The notes below the pieces were generated by a model. That model made no database searches. It was given only the letters and a program-made list of their open reading frames with translations, and was not told where the DNA came from. A stretch of DNA of 64,000 bases. It comes from Chryseobacterium paludis (GTDB lineage: Bacteria; Bacteroidota; Bacteroidia; Flavobacteriales; Weeksellaceae). The DNA lies in NCBI RefSeq assembly GCF_025403485.1, contig NZ_CP099966.1, positions 1,054,001 through 1,118,000 on the forward strand, written 5' to 3'. Below, piece after piece: positions 35,016 to 45,731 of this stretch. The position numbers were made by a program, and so were the translations under genes. Numbering within the stretch: position 1 is the first letter of the stretch; the number at the start of each line of letters is the position of its first letter.

Positions 35016-36935
35016 TTATATTGCTGCTTCTTTTTTAAAATAATTGACGAAATCTTCCATCTTCATTACGCCGAGATCTCCTTCTCCACGTCTTCTTACA
35101 GAAATTGTACCGTCTTTTTCTTCATTCTCACCGACAACCAGCATGAAAGGGATCTTTTTCATTTCCGCATCACGGATCTTTCTTCCTGTCTTCTCATTTC
35201 TGTCATCAATCAGACCGCTAATATCGTGATTTTCCAAAAATTGTGAAACTTTTTTTGAATAATCTACATATTTTTCACTTATCGGTAGAATTATAAACTG
35301 ATCAGGGCTTAACCATAATGGAAAATCACCTGCAGTATTTTCTAATAATATGGCAATAAAACGTTCCATAGAACCAAATGGTGCTCTGTGAATCATTACC
35401 GGTCTATGCTTTTCATTATCGTTTCCTATATAATGAAGATCAAATCTTTCCGGAAGATTATAATCTACCTGGATTGTTCCCAGCTGCCATTTTCTTCCTA
35501 AAGCATCTTTCACCATGAAATCCAGTTTAGGGCCATAAAATGCCGCTTCACCATATTCGATAACTGTCTTTAATCCTTTTTTCTGTGCCGCATTGATAAT
35601 CGCATTTTCTGCTTTCTCCCAATTCTCATCAGAACCGATATATTTTTCTTTGTTTTCAGGATCTCTTAAAGAAACCTGAGTTACAAAATCCTCAAATCCT
35701 AAAGATTTAAAAACATAAAGTGTTAAATCTATTACTTTTTCGAATTCTTCTGAAAGCTGATCCGGAGTACAGAATAAATGGGCATCATCCTGAGTAAATC
35801 CACGAACTCTTGTTAAACCGTGAAGCTCTCCACTTTGCTCATATCGGTAAACTGTTCCGAATTCTGCATATCTTTTTGGAAGATCTCTATAGCTCCATTG
35901 TGAAGTTTTATAGATTTCACAGTGGTGAGGACAGTTCATTGGTTTTAGTAAAAACTCTTCTCCTTCATTAGGCGTTTTAATAGGCTGAAAGCTATCTGCT
36001 CCATATTTATCCCAATGTCCTGAAGTTACATAAAGTTCTTTTGAACCAATATGTGGAGACATTACAAACTCATAACCGCCTTTTTTCTGAGCATCACTAA
36101 GGAAGTTTTCTAATTTTCTTCTTAAAGCAGTCCCTTTTGGAAGCCATAACGGAAGTCCGGCACCTACTTTTTCAGAGAATGCAAAAATTCCTAATTCTTT
36201 TCCTAGCTTTCTGTGGTCTCTTCTTTTTGCTTCCTCTAATTTTTCAAGATACTCAGTAAGTTCCTTCTGTTTAGGGAAAGAAATACCATATACTCTTGTC
36301 AACTGAGGGTTTTTCTCATTTCCTCTCCAGTAAGCTCCGGCTGCATTTAATATTTTTACAGCTTTTACAATTCCTGTATTTGGAATATGGCCGCCACGAC
36401 ATAAGTCTGTGAAATTATCATGGGTTACAAAAGTAATTTCCCCATCATTAAGATTAGAGATCAATTCTACTTTATACGGATTGTCTGCATATGTTTTTAA
36501 TGCTTCTTCTTTAGAAACAGGATATAATGAGAAGGTAGAACCTTTTTTAGCATTTTCCAATACTTTCTTTTCAATTTTCTCAAAATCCTTTTCAGATAAA
36601 CTTTCGTCACCGAAATCTACATCATAATAAAAACCGCTTTCAATAGCAGGTCCGATAGTCAACTTAGCATTTGGATAAAATTCCAGGATTGCCTGCGCCA
36701 AAAGGTGGGCAGAAGAATGCCAAAAAGCTTTCTTTCCAAGATCATCATTCCATGTCAATAGCTGTACCGTAGAATCCGTCGTTATAGGTGTGGTAATCTC
36801 TACTTGTTTGCCGTTAACAATTGCGGAAATGGTATTTCTAGCCAATCCCTCGCTTATAGATTTTGCCACATCTAGAGAAGTAACTTCTCCGTCGAATTCT
36901 TTGACACTATTGTCTGGAAGTGTAATTTTTATCAT
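35016..36935 (-). CDS. thrS: Threonyl-tRNA synthetase
   Basis: A 639-residue class II synthetase with an N-terminal TGS domain (about residues 1-60) and the editing domain with zinc-type [11 protein letters not shown] and [10 protein letters not shown]. The catalytic core has [13 protein letters not shown], motif 2 [35 protein letters not shown] and motif 3 [15 protein letters not shown], with anticodon-binding C-terminus. It charges tRNA-Thr. infC follows 72 bp downstream. A -7-like TATTTTTG box (36967-36960) lies upstream. Confidence 0.97.
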   Translation of the reverse strand: MIKITLPDNSVKEFDGEVTSLDVAKSISEGLARNTISAIVNGKQVEITTPITTDSTVQLLTWNDDLGKKAFWHSSAHLLAQAILEFYPNAKLTIGPAIESGFYYDVDFGDESLSEKDFEKIEKKVLENAKKGSTFSLYPVSKEEALKTYADNPYKVELISNLNDGEITFVTHDNFTDLCRGGHIPNTGIVKAVKILNAAGAYWRGNEKNPQLTRVYGISFPKQKELTEYLEKLEEAKRRDHRKLGKELGIFAFSEKVGAGLPLWLPKGTALRRKLENFLSDAQKKGGYEFVMSPHIGSKELYVTSGHWDKYGADSFQPIKTPNEGEEFLLKPMNCPHHCEIYKTSQWSYRDLPKRYAEFGTVYRYEQSGELHGLTRVRGFTQDDAHLFCTPDQLSEEFEKVIDLTLYVFKSLGFEDFVTQVSLRDPENKEKYIGSDENWEKAENAIINAAQKKGLKTVIEYGEAAFYGPKLDFMVKDALGRKWQLGTIQVDYNLPERFDLHYIGNDNEKHRPVMIHRAPFGSMERFIAILLENTAGDFPLWLSPDQFIILPISEKYVDYSKKVSQFLENHDISGLIDDRNEKTGRKIRDAEMKKIPFMLVVGENEEKDGTISVRRRGEGDLGVMKMEDFVNYFKKEAAI

Positions 36936-37128
36936 TGTTTACTATGAAATTTTAAGATGCAAAAATACGCATTTTTTATTTAAAATAGTATATTAACGTA
37001 TATTTGAATGAAGAAATATGAAAAACATTTACTGATTTTTGTCGTTTTATTTTTCATGATCTCTTTTTTTCAAAAAAAGACATTAAAATTTTTAAATATA
37101 TTTATAAAAAAACATAGAGATTTTACTC

Positions 37129-38097
37129 ATGAGCACATTCAATATAGATCTACACTGCGATTTACTTTATTATTTATTAGATCCAAAATCTGATATCCAT
37201 GACAAACAGTTAGGCTGTTCATTACCCTATTTAAAAGAAGGGAATGTAAAGCTACAGGTAATGGCAATTTATTCTGCTACAGGAAAGAACAGTATAACAG
37301 AAGGGATCAGGCAAAGTGAAGTGTTTGCTGATTTACTGAATACGGATGATTTCTTTCTATTTAACACTCAGAATTACAGCAATAGTGAAAATTCGAATCG
37401 GGTAGGAGTTCTTGCTTCTATTGAAAATGCATCATCATTTTGTGAAGAAGATTCTAGTTTGGAGGAAGGTTTTAAAAATTTGGAAACTATTATTAACAAT
37501 ACTCAGAAGGTTTTATATATAGGAATTACTCATCATTCTGAAAACCGTTTTGGAGGTGGAAATAATTCTGAAGCCGGACTAAAAGAAGATGGTAAAATAT
37601 TGATCGATTATATAGCAGATAAAAAGATTGCTATTGATTTAGCCCATACAAGTGATCAGTTAGCCTATGACATTCTTAATTATACAGATCAGAAAAATTA
37701 CAAAATTTCTATTCTGGCAAGCCATTCTAATTATAGAAGTGTATATAAAAATAATAGAAATCTTCCCGATGAATTAGTGAATGAAGTGATCAAAAGAAAG
37801 GGTTTGATCGGGCTTAATTTTATTAAAGATTATATTGACCATCATCATCCTGAAAGACTTTATGAACATATTCAATATGCACTGTCCCTAGGCGCTGAAG
37901 ATTGTATTGCATACGGAGGTGATTTTTTCTTCGATAAAGAGCATCCGGATAAGTCAAGATATCCCTTTTTCTTTGACGAATTTCAAGATGCTACAACTTA
38001 TAATTCGATCAATAAAAAGTTATCTGAAGACTTTTCTCCAGGGCTTATGGAGAAAATCAGTCATAAAAATGCACTGGAATTTATAAAAAGATTATAG
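37129..38097 (+). CDS. Membrane dipeptidase (peptidase M19) family protein
   Basis: This 322-residue protein starts with the M19 metal-binding FNIDLHCDLLYYLLD. It continues with SIENASSFCEEDSSLEEGFKNLETIINN, the second-shell HHSENRFGGG and DLAHTSDQLAYDIL, and the late ASHSNYRSVYKNNRNLPDEL. It is the usual length, without a signal peptide, so it is probably cytoplasmic. It hydrolyses dipeptides, possibly D-containing ones. A TATATTTG -7 box is at 36999-37006. A hairpin shared with the convergent gene follows. Confidence 0.88.
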   Translation: MSTFNIDLHCDLLYYLLDPKSDIHDKQLGCSLPYLKEGNVKLQVMAIYSATGKNSITEGIRQSEVFADLLNTDDFFLFNTQNYSNSENSNRVGVLASIENASSFCEEDSSLEEGFKNLETIINNTQKVLYIGITHHSENRFGGGNNSEAGLKEDGKILIDYIADKKIAIDLAHTSDQLAYDILNYTDQKNYKISILASHSNYRSVYKNNRNLPDELVNEVIKRKGLIGLNFIKDYIDHHHPERLYEHIQYALSLGAEDCIAYGGDFFFDKEHPDKSRYPFFFDEFQDATTYNSINKKLSEDFSPGLMEKISHKNALEFIKRL

Positions 38098-38112
38098 ATA
38101 ATTTGGGGTATT

Positions 38113-38145
38113 AAAAGGTGGCTTCGAGAGCCTCAGCCACCTTTT
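38113..38145. terminator. Bidirectional terminator between convergent genes
   Basis: AAAAGGTGGCT (38113-38123) pairs with AGCCACCTTTT (38135-38145) over a TC-rich loop, between stops at 38097 and 38150. Confidence 0.85.
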
Positions 38146-38149
38146 ATAT

Positions 38150-39694
38150 TTATTTTTTCCTTTTATACCGGACCTTTTGTTTTATAATTTCAATAACATC
38201 TACATGTTGAACTTTGGATTTTATCCAACCATGGATATCAATATAAAATAAAGATCTTCTATAATACTCATTGGTTGAATATTCTTCAAGTTTTTGATCA
38301 AATGCTTCGAAAGCTTTTTGCCTGTCATCCGGAACTAAATTATTCAGATTTTTGAAAAAATTGATACTTTCAAAGTGAAACTCTTCAGGCTTTTTCATTT
38401 TTAAGGCAAACTTGAGAGTCGCTTTTATAAACTCATCATAATCTTCATCATTTCCCGATTCGTGTTTTGACATTAAGATCAGAATTCTGGTATGAAACAA
38501 AAGATCTTCCTGCACATTCCCTTTAGATTCAATGATCTTCATAGAGTAACGCATGGATTCATTATATTTCTTACTTCCGAAAAGCATAGCTGCCATCTTA
38601 AGATATAAAATCATGAAATGGTGCTCATCGATCTTATCCCTAAGCTTATCCATCTTCATTTCAATTTCAGGGATAAGTTTTGTTCCGCTAAAAAATTCGC
38701 CTTTTACAAAATGGATATTCATTAAAGTATTAGAATAGGTAAGAAAGGTAAGTGCCTGTAAGTTTTCATTTTGAGCAAAGCTTGGTGAATAAACTGTTTT
38801 ATTAAAAATTTCAAACTGTTTCTCTAAAATATCAATATTACCATATAGGAAAAGGATCTTTAGTAAATAGGTATTCCCTTTAATATACCAAACCGGATGG
38901 CTGAGGATCATTTCAGGTTTCTGATGGAACAATTCCACCCATTGATAGGCATATTTCAATGTATATTTATAATCCTGTAACAGTTGGTTTTTCCAGACAT
39001 GAGCTTTGTAATACCATAGCTTTTCTGTGAAATTAAGCTTAGAAGGTTTTATATTTTTTATCTGTGCATTAAAGATTTCTAATACTTCCTGTCGGTCTGC
39101 ATCATTTTTTACATAGCCATGTGTTAACATCTCACTATATAATTTCAATGAAAGATTGGAAAGTTCTGTAGTATACTGATTTTGTTTACTGATCGCTTTT
39201 GATTCTTTTATCAATTCTTCGGCTCTACCATTTATACTTCGCGTAATGAATTGGGATTCGATTACTTTTTCAAGATCTATGATTTCTGATGCAATACTCT
39301 TTTCGTCTAATTCTAATGCCGACTGCTTTGTTTTATCTAATATTTTCAGAGCCTGCTTATAGAGTCCTTTCTGATAAAGTATATTAGCGAAATCTAGCTG
39401 TTCGCGGAGCTGAATCCTATAGTTTTGGTGACTGGGGTTCATACGGAGGCTTACCAAAATCTGTTTATAGAGGTGCGCTTTAAGATTAGAAAGCTGTTGC
39501 TTCGTTGAAATTTTTTTCTCTATTATAACAGACTCAGTGTACTCACTCATCTTGTCCAGTTCTGAAAAAAGCAAAAGGAATTTAGCATCCACGTTAATTC
39601 CTAAACGGTTAACATAAAGCTTGAACTGTCGCTTTTCGGAAGTTGTTAATGATTTAATAAGTACAAATAAGAAGTCTTTCTGCAATTCTGCCAT
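38150..39694 (-). CDS. Conserved helical hypothetical protein, TPR-like
   Basis: This 514-residue protein is predicted almost entirely alpha-helical. It has no signal peptide and a basic lysine-rich end (KQKVRYKRKK). The start ELQKDFLFVLIKSLTTSEKRQFKLYVNRLG recurs in flavobacterial hypothetical proteins from memory. The repeated helix pairs (for example ANILYQKGLYKQALKILDKTKQSALELDEKS) resemble TPR units. It is monocistronic, divergent from leuA. No enzymatic motif is seen. Confidence 0.7.
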   Translation of the reverse strand: MAELQKDFLFVLIKSLTTSEKRQFKLYVNRLGINVDAKFLLLFSELDKMSEYTESVIIEKKISTKQQLSNLKAHLYKQILVSLRMNPSHQNYRIQLREQLDFANILYQKGLYKQALKILDKTKQSALELDEKSIASEIIDLEKVIESQFITRSINGRAEELIKESKAISKQNQYTTELSNLSLKLYSEMLTHGYVKNDADRQEVLEIFNAQIKNIKPSKLNFTEKLWYYKAHVWKNQLLQDYKYTLKYAYQWVELFHQKPEMILSHPVWYIKGNTYLLKILFLYGNIDILEKQFEIFNKTVYSPSFAQNENLQALTFLTYSNTLMNIHFVKGEFFSGTKLIPEIEMKMDKLRDKIDEHHFMILYLKMAAMLFGSKKYNESMRYSMKIIESKGNVQEDLLFHTRILILMSKHESGNDEDYDEFIKATLKFALKMKKPEEFHFESINFFKNLNNLVPDDRQKAFEAFDQKLEEYSTNEYYRRSLFYIDIHGWIKSKVQHVDVIEIIKQKVRYKRKK

Positions 39695-39796
39695 TGTAAA
39701 ATTTGCTAATTTAAATGTTTGGATATCATATTATTACATTTAGTTTTTCATTATTTGAATATTGTAATTTTCATTAAAATTGAAAATATAAAAAAT

Positions 39797-39826
39797 ATGC
39801 AAGCCTTAGTTTTGAATCAAAATTAA
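39797..39826 (+). CDS. Possible leuA leader peptide
   Basis: A nine-codon frame (MQALVLNQN) ends 15 bases before the leuA ATG. It contains the Leu-Val-Leu run expected of a branched-chain leader. No terminator hairpin follows, so if real it would act by translational coupling or stalling. This is a weak call from length and composition only. Confidence 0.3.
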   Translation: MQALVLNQN

Positions 39827-39841
39827 GTAAAAAACTTCATT

Positions 39842-41005
39842 ATGAATTCCGAAAAGATTGAAATTTTTGATACCACATTGCGTGATGGGGAACAGGTTCC
39901 GGGATGTAAGCTGAATACAGAACAAAAATTAATTATAGCCGAAAGGCTTGATAAACTAGGGATTGACGTAATTGAAGCCGGATTTCCGGTATCAAGTCCG
40001 GGAGATTTTCATTCTGTTTCTGAAATTTCAAAACTGGTTAGAAATGCAAAAGTATGCGGATTGACCAGAGCCAATAAAAAAGATATAGAAATTGCTGCTG
40101 AAGCATTACAGCATGCCAAAAGACCGCGAATCCATACCGGTATTGGAACCTCAGATTCTCATATAAGATATAAGTTCAATTCTACAAGAGAGGATATTCT
40201 AGAAAGGGCGGTAGATGCTGTAAAGTATGCTAAAAGTTTTGTAGAAGATGTCGAGTTTTATGCTGAAGATGCCGGAAGAACAGACAATGAATTTTTAGCA
40301 AGAGTTTGCGAAGCTGTTATTAAGGCTGGAGCAACAGTTTTAAATATTCCTGATACAACAGGATATTGCTTACCCGAAGAATATGGACAAAAAATTAAGT
40401 ATTTAAAAGAAAATGTAAGTGGAATAGACAAAGCCGTTTTATCATGTCATTGTCATAATGATCTAGGACTGGCAACTGCAAATTCTATTGCCGGAGTGAT
40501 CAATGGAGCAAGACAAATCGAATGTACGATCAACGGTTTGGGAGAAAGAGCCGGAAATACAGCATTGGAAGAAGTCGTCATGATTCTGAAGCAACACAAG
40601 AATCTAAACCTGCATACCGATGTCAATTCTAAAATGCTTAATGAGATGAGTTTTTTAGTTTCAGATCTTATGGGAATGCCTGTGCAGCCGAATAAAGCAA
40701 TCATTGGAGCTAATGCTTTCGCTCACAGTTCTGGTATCCATCAGGACGGGGTCATCAAAAATAGAGAAACTTATGAGATTATGAATCCTGAGGATGTGGG
40801 GGTAAGTGAGTCTTCCATTATTCTTACTGCCAGAAGTGGTAGATCGGCTTTAGCTTATCGTTTTAAACATATCGGGTTTGATGTTACTAAAAATGAACTC
40901 GACTTTTTATACAAAGAATTTTTAAAAGTAGCAGATATGAAAAAAGAAATAGATAACGAAGATCTTAATCTGATGATGACAGCATTGACCAGAAAAATCA
41001 GTTAA
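39842..41005 (+). CDS. leuA: 2-isopropylmalate synthase, short form
   Basis: This 387-residue DRE-TIM metallolyase has the motifs [29 protein letters not shown], the metal-site [15 protein letters not shown] and [15 protein letters not shown], and [10 protein letters not shown]. It condenses acetyl-CoA with 2-oxoisovalerate. The protein ends soon after the catalytic lid region and has no C-terminal leucine-binding LeuA dimer domain, so feedback inhibition by the usual route is unlikely. It heads the leuA-C-D-B cluster; homocitrate synthase is a distant alternative but does not fit the neighbours. Confidence 0.9.
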   Translation: MNSEKIEIFDTTLRDGEQVPGCKLNTEQKLIIAERLDKLGIDVIEAGFPVSSPGDFHSVSEISKLVRNAKVCGLTRANKKDIEIAAEALQHAKRPRIHTGIGTSDSHIRYKFNSTREDILERAVDAVKYAKSFVEDVEFYAEDAGRTDNEFLARVCEAVIKAGATVLNIPDTTGYCLPEEYGQKIKYLKENVSGIDKAVLSCHCHNDLGLATANSIAGVINGARQIECTINGLGERAGNTALEEVVMILKQHKNLNLHTDVNSKMLNEMSFLVSDLMGMPVQPNKAIIGANAFAHSSGIHQDGVIKNRETYEIMNPEDVGVSESSIILTARSGRSALAYRFKHIGFDVTKNELDFLYKEFLKVADMKKEIDNEDLNLMMTALTRKIS

Positions 41006-41043
41006 AAGATCTCTATTTCTTTTCTAATCAAATCAAACTAAAA

Positions 41044-42429
41044 ATGAACAATAATAAAACGCTTTTTGATAAGGTCTGGGACGCTCATGTTGTAGAAACC
41101 GTTCCGGATGGACCACAGATTATATATATCGATAAACATCTGATTCATGAAGTAACAAGCCCACAGGCTTTTGCAGAGCTTGAATCCAGAAACCTCGAAG
41201 TCTTCAGACCGGAACAGATTGTGGCTACAGCGGACCATAATGTTCCTACACTCAGCCAGGAGTTACCGATCCGTGATGAATCATCAAGGAATCAAGTGGA
41301 ACAGCTGACAGAAAACTGTAAGAAAAACAATATTGAATTGTATGGGCTTGGACATCATTATCAGGGGATTGTACATATCATTGCTCCGGAATTAGGAATT
41401 ACCCAACCAGGAATGAGTATTGTTTGCGGAGATAGTCACACCTCTACACATGGTGCTTTCGGAGCAATCGCTTTTGGGATCGGAACAAGTCAGGTAGCGC
41501 AGGTTTTTGCCAGTCAGTGTCTGTTGCTTAACAAACCGAAATCAATGAGAATAACGGTAAATGGAAAGCTTCAGGATCATGTTCAGCCAAAAGATGTTAT
41601 TCTCTATATCATTTCTAAAGTAGGAACCAATGGCGGGACAGGATATTTTTGTGAATATGCAGGATCTGTTTTTGAAGAAATGTCGATGGAAGGAAGAATG
41701 ACAGTCTGTAATATGAGTATTGAAATGGGAGCCAGAGGAGGAATGATAGCACCGGATGAGATCACATTTGAATATGTAAAAGGAAAACCCTTTGCACCAA
41801 AAGGGGAAGAATGGAAAGAAAAACTTACCTATTGGAAAAGCCTTAGAACGGAGGAAGATGCTGTTTTTGATGCCGAATTTACATTTGATGCTTCAGAAAT
41901 AAGACCTATGATCACCTATGGAACCAATCCGGGAATGGGAATTTCATTGTATGATGTAATTCCTGTACCACAAAATGAATCAGAAGAAAAAGCATTACAG
42001 TATATGGGATTAAAGGCTGGGCAATCTCCATCTGATATTGAAGTGAATTACGTATTCATTGGAAGTTGTACAAATGCTAGAATCGAAGATTTCCGTTCAG
42101 CAGCCGAATATATTAAAGGGAAAAGTAAATCTGAACATGTTAATGCTTTAATTGTTCCAGGATCTCAGCTTGTTGTAAAACAGATTTATGAGGAAGGACT
42201 CGATAAGATTTTCAGTGAAGCCGGATTTCAGATCAGGCAGCCGGGATGCTCAGCTTGCCTTGCTATGAATGATGATAAGATACCGGAAGGTGAATATTGC
42301 GTTTCAACATCAAATAGGAATTTTGAAGGCAGACAGGGACAAGGCGCCAGAACTATTCTGGCAAGTCCATTAACGGCTGCTAAAGTAGCTATAGAAGGCA
42401 AAATTACTGCCTTTGAAAATTTAAATTAA
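41044..42429 (+). CDS. leuC: 3-isopropylmalate dehydratase large subunit
   Basis: This 461-residue aconitase-family subunit has the 4Fe-4S cysteines in [13 protein letters not shown] and [10 protein letters not shown]. The [25 protein letters not shown] and [19 protein letters not shown] motifs are also present. It isomerises 2- to 3-isopropylmalate with LeuD. It lies 38 bp after leuA. A 140-bp gap with a hairpin separates it from leuD, an unusual break inside the cluster. Confidence 0.96.
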   Translation: MNNNKTLFDKVWDAHVVETVPDGPQIIYIDKHLIHEVTSPQAFAELESRNLEVFRPEQIVATADHNVPTLSQELPIRDESSRNQVEQLTENCKKNNIELYGLGHHYQGIVHIIAPELGITQPGMSIVCGDSHTSTHGAFGAIAFGIGTSQVAQVFASQCLLLNKPKSMRITVNGKLQDHVQPKDVILYIISKVGTNGGTGYFCEYAGSVFEEMSMEGRMTVCNMSIEMGARGGMIAPDEITFEYVKGKPFAPKGEEWKEKLTYWKSLRTEEDAVFDAEFTFDASEIRPMITYGTNPGMGISLYDVIPVPQNESEEKALQYMGLKAGQSPSDIEVNYVFIGSCTNARIEDFRSAAEYIKGKSKSEHVNALIVPGSQLVVKQIYEEGLDKIFSEAGFQIRQPGCSACLAMNDDKIPEGEYCVSTSNRNFEGRQGQGARTILASPLTAAKVAIEGKITAFENLN

Positions 42430-42469
42430 TCAATAAGACATAAAATACATATAGAGGATGTTAAAGATT

Positions 42470-42516
42470 GCTGCTTTTGTAAGAATTGAATAATTATTTT
42501 CTCAAAAGCAGCTTTT
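42470..42516. repeat. Hairpin between leuC and leuD
   Basis: GCTGCTTTTG (42470-42479) is perfectly inverted as CAAAAGCAGC (42503-42512), followed by TTTT. It could attenuate leuD-leuB or serve as an mRNA-stability element. Confidence 0.6.
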
Positions 42517-42570
42517 AAAAATGTACATAAAAAGAATTGTCTTTCATTTAGAATATTTTAAACCAAACAA

Positions 42571-43170
42571 ATGCAAAAGCTAACTATTATAAAATCCAGT
42601 GCAATTCCATTGCCTGTAGAAAATATAGATACTGATCAGATCATTCCTGCAAGATTTCTGAAAAGTATAGACAAAAAAGGATTCGGAGATAATTTGTTCA
42701 GGGATTGGAGATATGATGTTCATACCAATGAACCGAATGCTAATTTCATTTTAAATAAACCTCAGTACAAAGGAGAAATTCTAGTCGCAGGTAATAATTT
42801 TGGTTGTGGAAGCAGTCGTGAACATGCAGCCTGGTCTTTAACTGATTTTGGTTTCAAGGTGATTGTATCAAGTTATTTTGCCGATATTTTTAAAGGAAAT
42901 GCTTTAAATAACGGATTATTGCCCGTAAAAGTTTCGGAGGATTTTTTAAAAGATATTCTAAAAGATATTACAGAGAATCCTGAAGAGGAAGTAATTATTG
43001 ATGTGGAGCAGCAAACGATTAGTTTTAAAAATAAAACTGAATGCTTTGAACTTGATTCTTACAAAAAGATCTGCCTTCTGAATGGATATGATGATATTGA
43101 TTTTTTAATCAGTAAAAAAAACACAATAAAAGAATTCGAATTAAAAACACAAAAAGTTTATGAGCAATAA
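42571..43170 (+). CDS. leuD: 3-isopropylmalate dehydratase small subunit
   Basis: This 199-residue swivel-domain subunit has [16 protein letters not shown], the substrate-binding [14 protein letters not shown] and [19 protein letters not shown]. It partners LeuC. Its last 11 bases overlap the leuB start, implying coupled translation. Confidence 0.96.
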   Translation: MQKLTIIKSSAIPLPVENIDTDQIIPARFLKSIDKKGFGDNLFRDWRYDVHTNEPNANFILNKPQYKGEILVAGNNFGCGSSREHAAWSLTDFGFKVIVSSYFADIFKGNALNNGLLPVKVSEDFLKDILKDITENPEEEVIIDVEQQTISFKNKTECFELDSYKKICLLNGYDDIDFLISKKNTIKEFELKTQKVYEQ

Positions 43171-44284
43171 TTATTTCAAAATAGCGGTTCTTCCCGGAGA
43201 CGGGATTGGTCCGGAGGTGGTTAATGAAAGTGTGAAAATCTTAAAAGTAATCGGAGAAGTTTTCCAGTGCAACTTTCAGTTCAAATATGGAGTGGTAGGA
43301 GCCGAAGCTATTTATCAGACTGGTGATCCGCTACCGGAGAAAACACTGGAGCTCTGTAAAGATTCAGATGCAGTTCTTTTCGGAGCTATCGGAGATCCTT
43401 CATTCGACAATAACCCTGATGCTAAGGTTAGACCTGAGCAAGGCCTGCTAAAACTTCGTAAAGAGCTGGGGCTTTTTGCTAACATCAGACCTTTAAAAAC
43501 ATATTCCTCACTGATTGAGAAAAGTCCTTTGAAAAAAGAGATCATTGAAGGGACAGATATTCAGATTTTCAGGGAATTGGTAAGTGGGATTTATTTTGGG
43601 GAGAAATTTACCGAAGAAAAAGGAGCTTACGCATATGATGTATGCAAATACAGCAGAGAAGATATTATTCCAATTGTTCATATGGCTTTTCAGGAGGCAC
43701 AAAAGCGGAAAAACAAAGTAACACTTATTGATAAAGCTAACGTGTTGGATACCTCAAGATTGTGGAGAAAGATCTGTAAAGAGGTTGCTCAGGATTATCC
43801 TGGGGTTCAATTGGATTTTATGTTTGTTGATAATGCTGCAATGCAGTTAATTCTTAATCCGAAACAATTTGATGTTATCGTAACAGAGAATATGTTTGGT
43901 GATATTATTTCCGACGAAGCCAGTGTAATAGGAGGCTCGATCGGATTGTTGCCTTCAGCTTCTATAGGTGATTCTAATGCGATGTTTGAACCTATACACG
44001 GTTCATATCCGCAGGCAAAAGGAAAGGGAATTGCCAATCCTATCGCATCGATATTGAGTACAGCCATGATGCTTGATTATCTGCAATTGGAACAGGCGGC
44101 AAATAAATTAAGGGAATCTGTGGAACATGCTATTGAGAATAAATATGTAACCGTTGATCTTAATGCCAAGCAGCCTTATTCTACAAGTGAAGTAGGGGAT
44201 TTTATTGCTGATTATATTAAGTTTTCTGAGAAATCTTATTATAATTTTGAGAATATTAAGATCGGAAAATCTACAATTGTATAA
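43160..44284 (+). CDS. leuB: 3-isopropylmalate dehydrogenase
   Basis: This 374-residue NAD-dependent beta-hydroxyacid decarboxylating dehydrogenase has [13 protein letters not shown] and [21 protein letters not shown] (substrate arginines). [30 protein letters not shown] and [19 protein letters not shown] follow. It oxidises and decarboxylates 3-isopropylmalate to the leucine keto acid precursor. It is the last leu gene. Confidence 0.96.
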   Translation: MSNNYFKIAVLPGDGIGPEVVNESVKILKVIGEVFQCNFQFKYGVVGAEAIYQTGDPLPEKTLELCKDSDAVLFGAIGDPSFDNNPDAKVRPEQGLLKLRKELGLFANIRPLKTYSSLIEKSPLKKEIIEGTDIQIFRELVSGIYFGEKFTEEKGAYAYDVCKYSREDIIPIVHMAFQEAQKRKNKVTLIDKANVLDTSRLWRKICKEVAQDYPGVQLDFMFVDNAAMQLILNPKQFDVIVTENMFGDIISDEASVIGGSIGLLPSASIGDSNAMFEPIHGSYPQAKGKGIANPIASILSTAMMLDYLQLEQAANKLRESVEHAIENKYVTVDLNAKQPYSTSEVGDFIADYIKFSEKSYYNFENIKIGKSTIV

Positions 44285-44316
44285 CGAGAAGTTTGATTTT
44301 ATTTTTTTTATATTGA

Positions 44317-44346
44317 AATAGTCTGCCTCTTTTGAAGCAGACTATT
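44317..44346. terminator. Hairpin between convergent leuB and minus-strand cluster
   Basis: AATAGTCTGC (44317-44326) pairs with GCAGACTATT (44337-44346). The flanking T runs are poor, so termination is likely but not sure. Confidence 0.55.
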
Positions 44347-44352
44347 CATATT

Positions 44353-44541
44353 TTACTGTTTAGTATTATCTGTTTTTCCGGTTTTATTTTTAGAAGATTT
44401 TTCAATATCTTCTTTATCAATATCCGGTGGATTAGTCTTCTTAGAGGACGCCGGGATATTGGGAAAATCCTCATTTTGTTTTTTCGACTCTGCAGCGTTT
44501 GTAGATTCTTTCTTTTTGTTATTGTCTTTTGAATTATTCAT
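44353..44541 (-). CDS. Small hydrophilic hypothetical protein
   Basis: A 62-residue K/N/S/D-rich protein with no hydrophobic segment, probably disordered. It starts 12 bp after the DUF4230 gene in the same direction, as the last member of a tight minus-strand cluster. This context is the main reason to prefer it over the hydrophobic frame on the other strand. No function is recognisable. Confidence 0.55.
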   Translation of the reverse strand: MNNSKDNNKKKESTNAAESKKQNEDFPNIPASSKKTNPPDIDKEDIEKSSKNKTGKTDNTKQ

Positions 44542-44552
44542 AGCTTTAAGTT

Positions 44553-45158
44553 TTAAAGTGCTAAAATACCTAGTTGACCTGTTTTATCTTCTATGGTATA
44601 ATTCAAAGCCTTTGCCAAAACGAAAATATTATTAAGATTTTCCATAAGCTGTTTACGGCCCTCATTTCTTAATCGATTTTCATCAATTGTTTTAATGGCT
44701 GTATCTTTTGCTTTCTGAGTGACATTCTTAATATCTTTCTCTGTAATTCTATTTAAAAAAGAATCATCCAAAGACTGTATTTCTACGCTTGGTGTAATTC
44801 TGACATCTGCATTTGGCAATTCAGTAATGATCAGTTTTTTATTGATAGAATCAACTTCCATTTTCATCTTATTAAGATCATAAGAAACCTGAGCATTGGT
44901 CTTGGTATAGGTAATGATGCTGTTACTTGAAACTTCATTTCCAAATACCTCATAACCCATTTTCGTTTTTTGCATGCTGGAAGTATTCTGCTCTAAAACC
45001 ACCATTTTATTCATTTTAGAAATCTGGTTGGTCAGAATATAATAATCTGATTTTTCCGTTTTTCCACCAAAATTAAAACACGATTTAAGACCAAAAAACA
45101 GGAATAACATGACAAGAATTCCTGCTGCAAATGATAGTATTAGTTTATTATTTTTCAA
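44553..45158 (-). CDS. DUF4230 family membrane-anchored protein
   Basis: This 201-residue protein has an N-terminal transmembrane helix (KLILSFAAGILVMLFLFFGL) and an exported domain of the DUF4230 type. The pattern YYILTNQISKMNKMVVLEQ, TKTNAQVSYDLNKMKMEVDSINKKLIITELPNADVRITP is followed by a C-terminal helix. The role in Bacteroidetes is unknown. It is three bases after the thioredoxin-like gene, so the two are co-transcribed. Confidence 0.78.
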   Translation of the reverse strand: MKNNKLILSFAAGILVMLFLFFGLKSCFNFGGKTEKSDYYILTNQISKMNKMVVLEQNTSSMQKTKMGYEVFGNEVSSNSIITYTKTNAQVSYDLNKMKMEVDSINKKLIITELPNADVRITPSVEIQSLDDSFLNRITEKDIKNVTQKAKDTAIKTIDENRLRNEGRKQLMENLNNIFVLAKALNYTIEDKTGQLGILAL

Positions 45159-45161
45159 TAT

Positions 45162-45728
45162 TTATTTTTTAAATATTTCCCGAATTACAGATTTGTCATC
45201 TTTTTTCAAAATGTCAACCAAATCTCTTTCAACATAACCTGTTTTAGGCATTTCTATAATTCTCCCAATCTCTTTTTCATATTTTTCTACAATGATCGTA
45301 GGAACTTTTTGAATGTTATAAAGACCTTCTTCGCCCGATGGAGACTCTTTCTTACGATTGACAGCAATAATAGTCAGCTTATTATCAGGAAATTTCACTT
45401 CTTCTAAAATCCTCATTAGCCTTGGGAAATCCCTATGGCTGTCTTCACACCAGGTTCCCATGAAAACAGTAATATTATAAGAGGTTATTTTGGCTTTCTT
45501 CAGCTCAGCGATGGCTTTCTGGTCAAGTGCATATTCATCATGCTCTTTCACATACCAATCGGCATAAGGCTCTTTTAGAAATTGTTCTTTTAGCTGGTTT
45601 CCCAAAAGCATTTTCCCGTCTTTTTGAGTTTCTACCTCACGGTTCATCACTACTTTTTGAGCATTGAACTGTTGGGCAGCCAAAACGAGACTTGAAATGG
45701 CAACAATATTTGTAATAAATTTTTTCAT
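45162..45728 (-). CDS. Periplasmic thioredoxin-like protein with CxxS site
   Basis: This 188-residue protein has a signal peptide (KKFITNIVAISSLVLAAQQFNAQ) and a thioredoxin fold: VFMGTWCEDSHRDFPRLMRILEEVKFPDNKLTIIAV, then the cis-proline-like KVPTIIV. The active site is WCEDS, a single cysteine followed by Ser in place of the second Cys. It therefore cannot cycle as a normal dithiol oxidoreductase and may act by a monothiol or isomerase mechanism. It is the middle gene of the cluster, with 3-base gaps on both sides. Confidence 0.8.
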   Translation of the reverse strand: MKKFITNIVAISSLVLAAQQFNAQKVVMNREVETQKDGKMLLGNQLKEQFLKEPYADWYVKEHDEYALDQKAIAELKKAKITSYNITVFMGTWCEDSHRDFPRLMRILEEVKFPDNKLTIIAVNRKKESPSGEEGLYNIQKVPTIIVEKYEKEIGRIIEMPKTGYVERDLVDILKKDDKSVIREIFKK

Positions 45729-45731
45729 ATT

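Noticed and set aside
36409..36996. Plus-strand frames opposite thrS
   Set aside because: They are shadows of the strongly conserved thrS reading frame.
37008..37193. A 61-codon hydrophobic/basic frame before the M19 dipeptidase
   Set aside because: Its start lies two bases after the -7 box TATATTTG, so the transcript would begin after it, and it overlaps the well-supported dipeptidase start.
44332..44532. Plus-strand hydrophobic frame opposite the small hydrophilic protein
   Set aside because: The minus-strand frame continues a tight operon; the plus-strand one starts inside a terminator-like hairpin and is the complement of K/N-rich codons.
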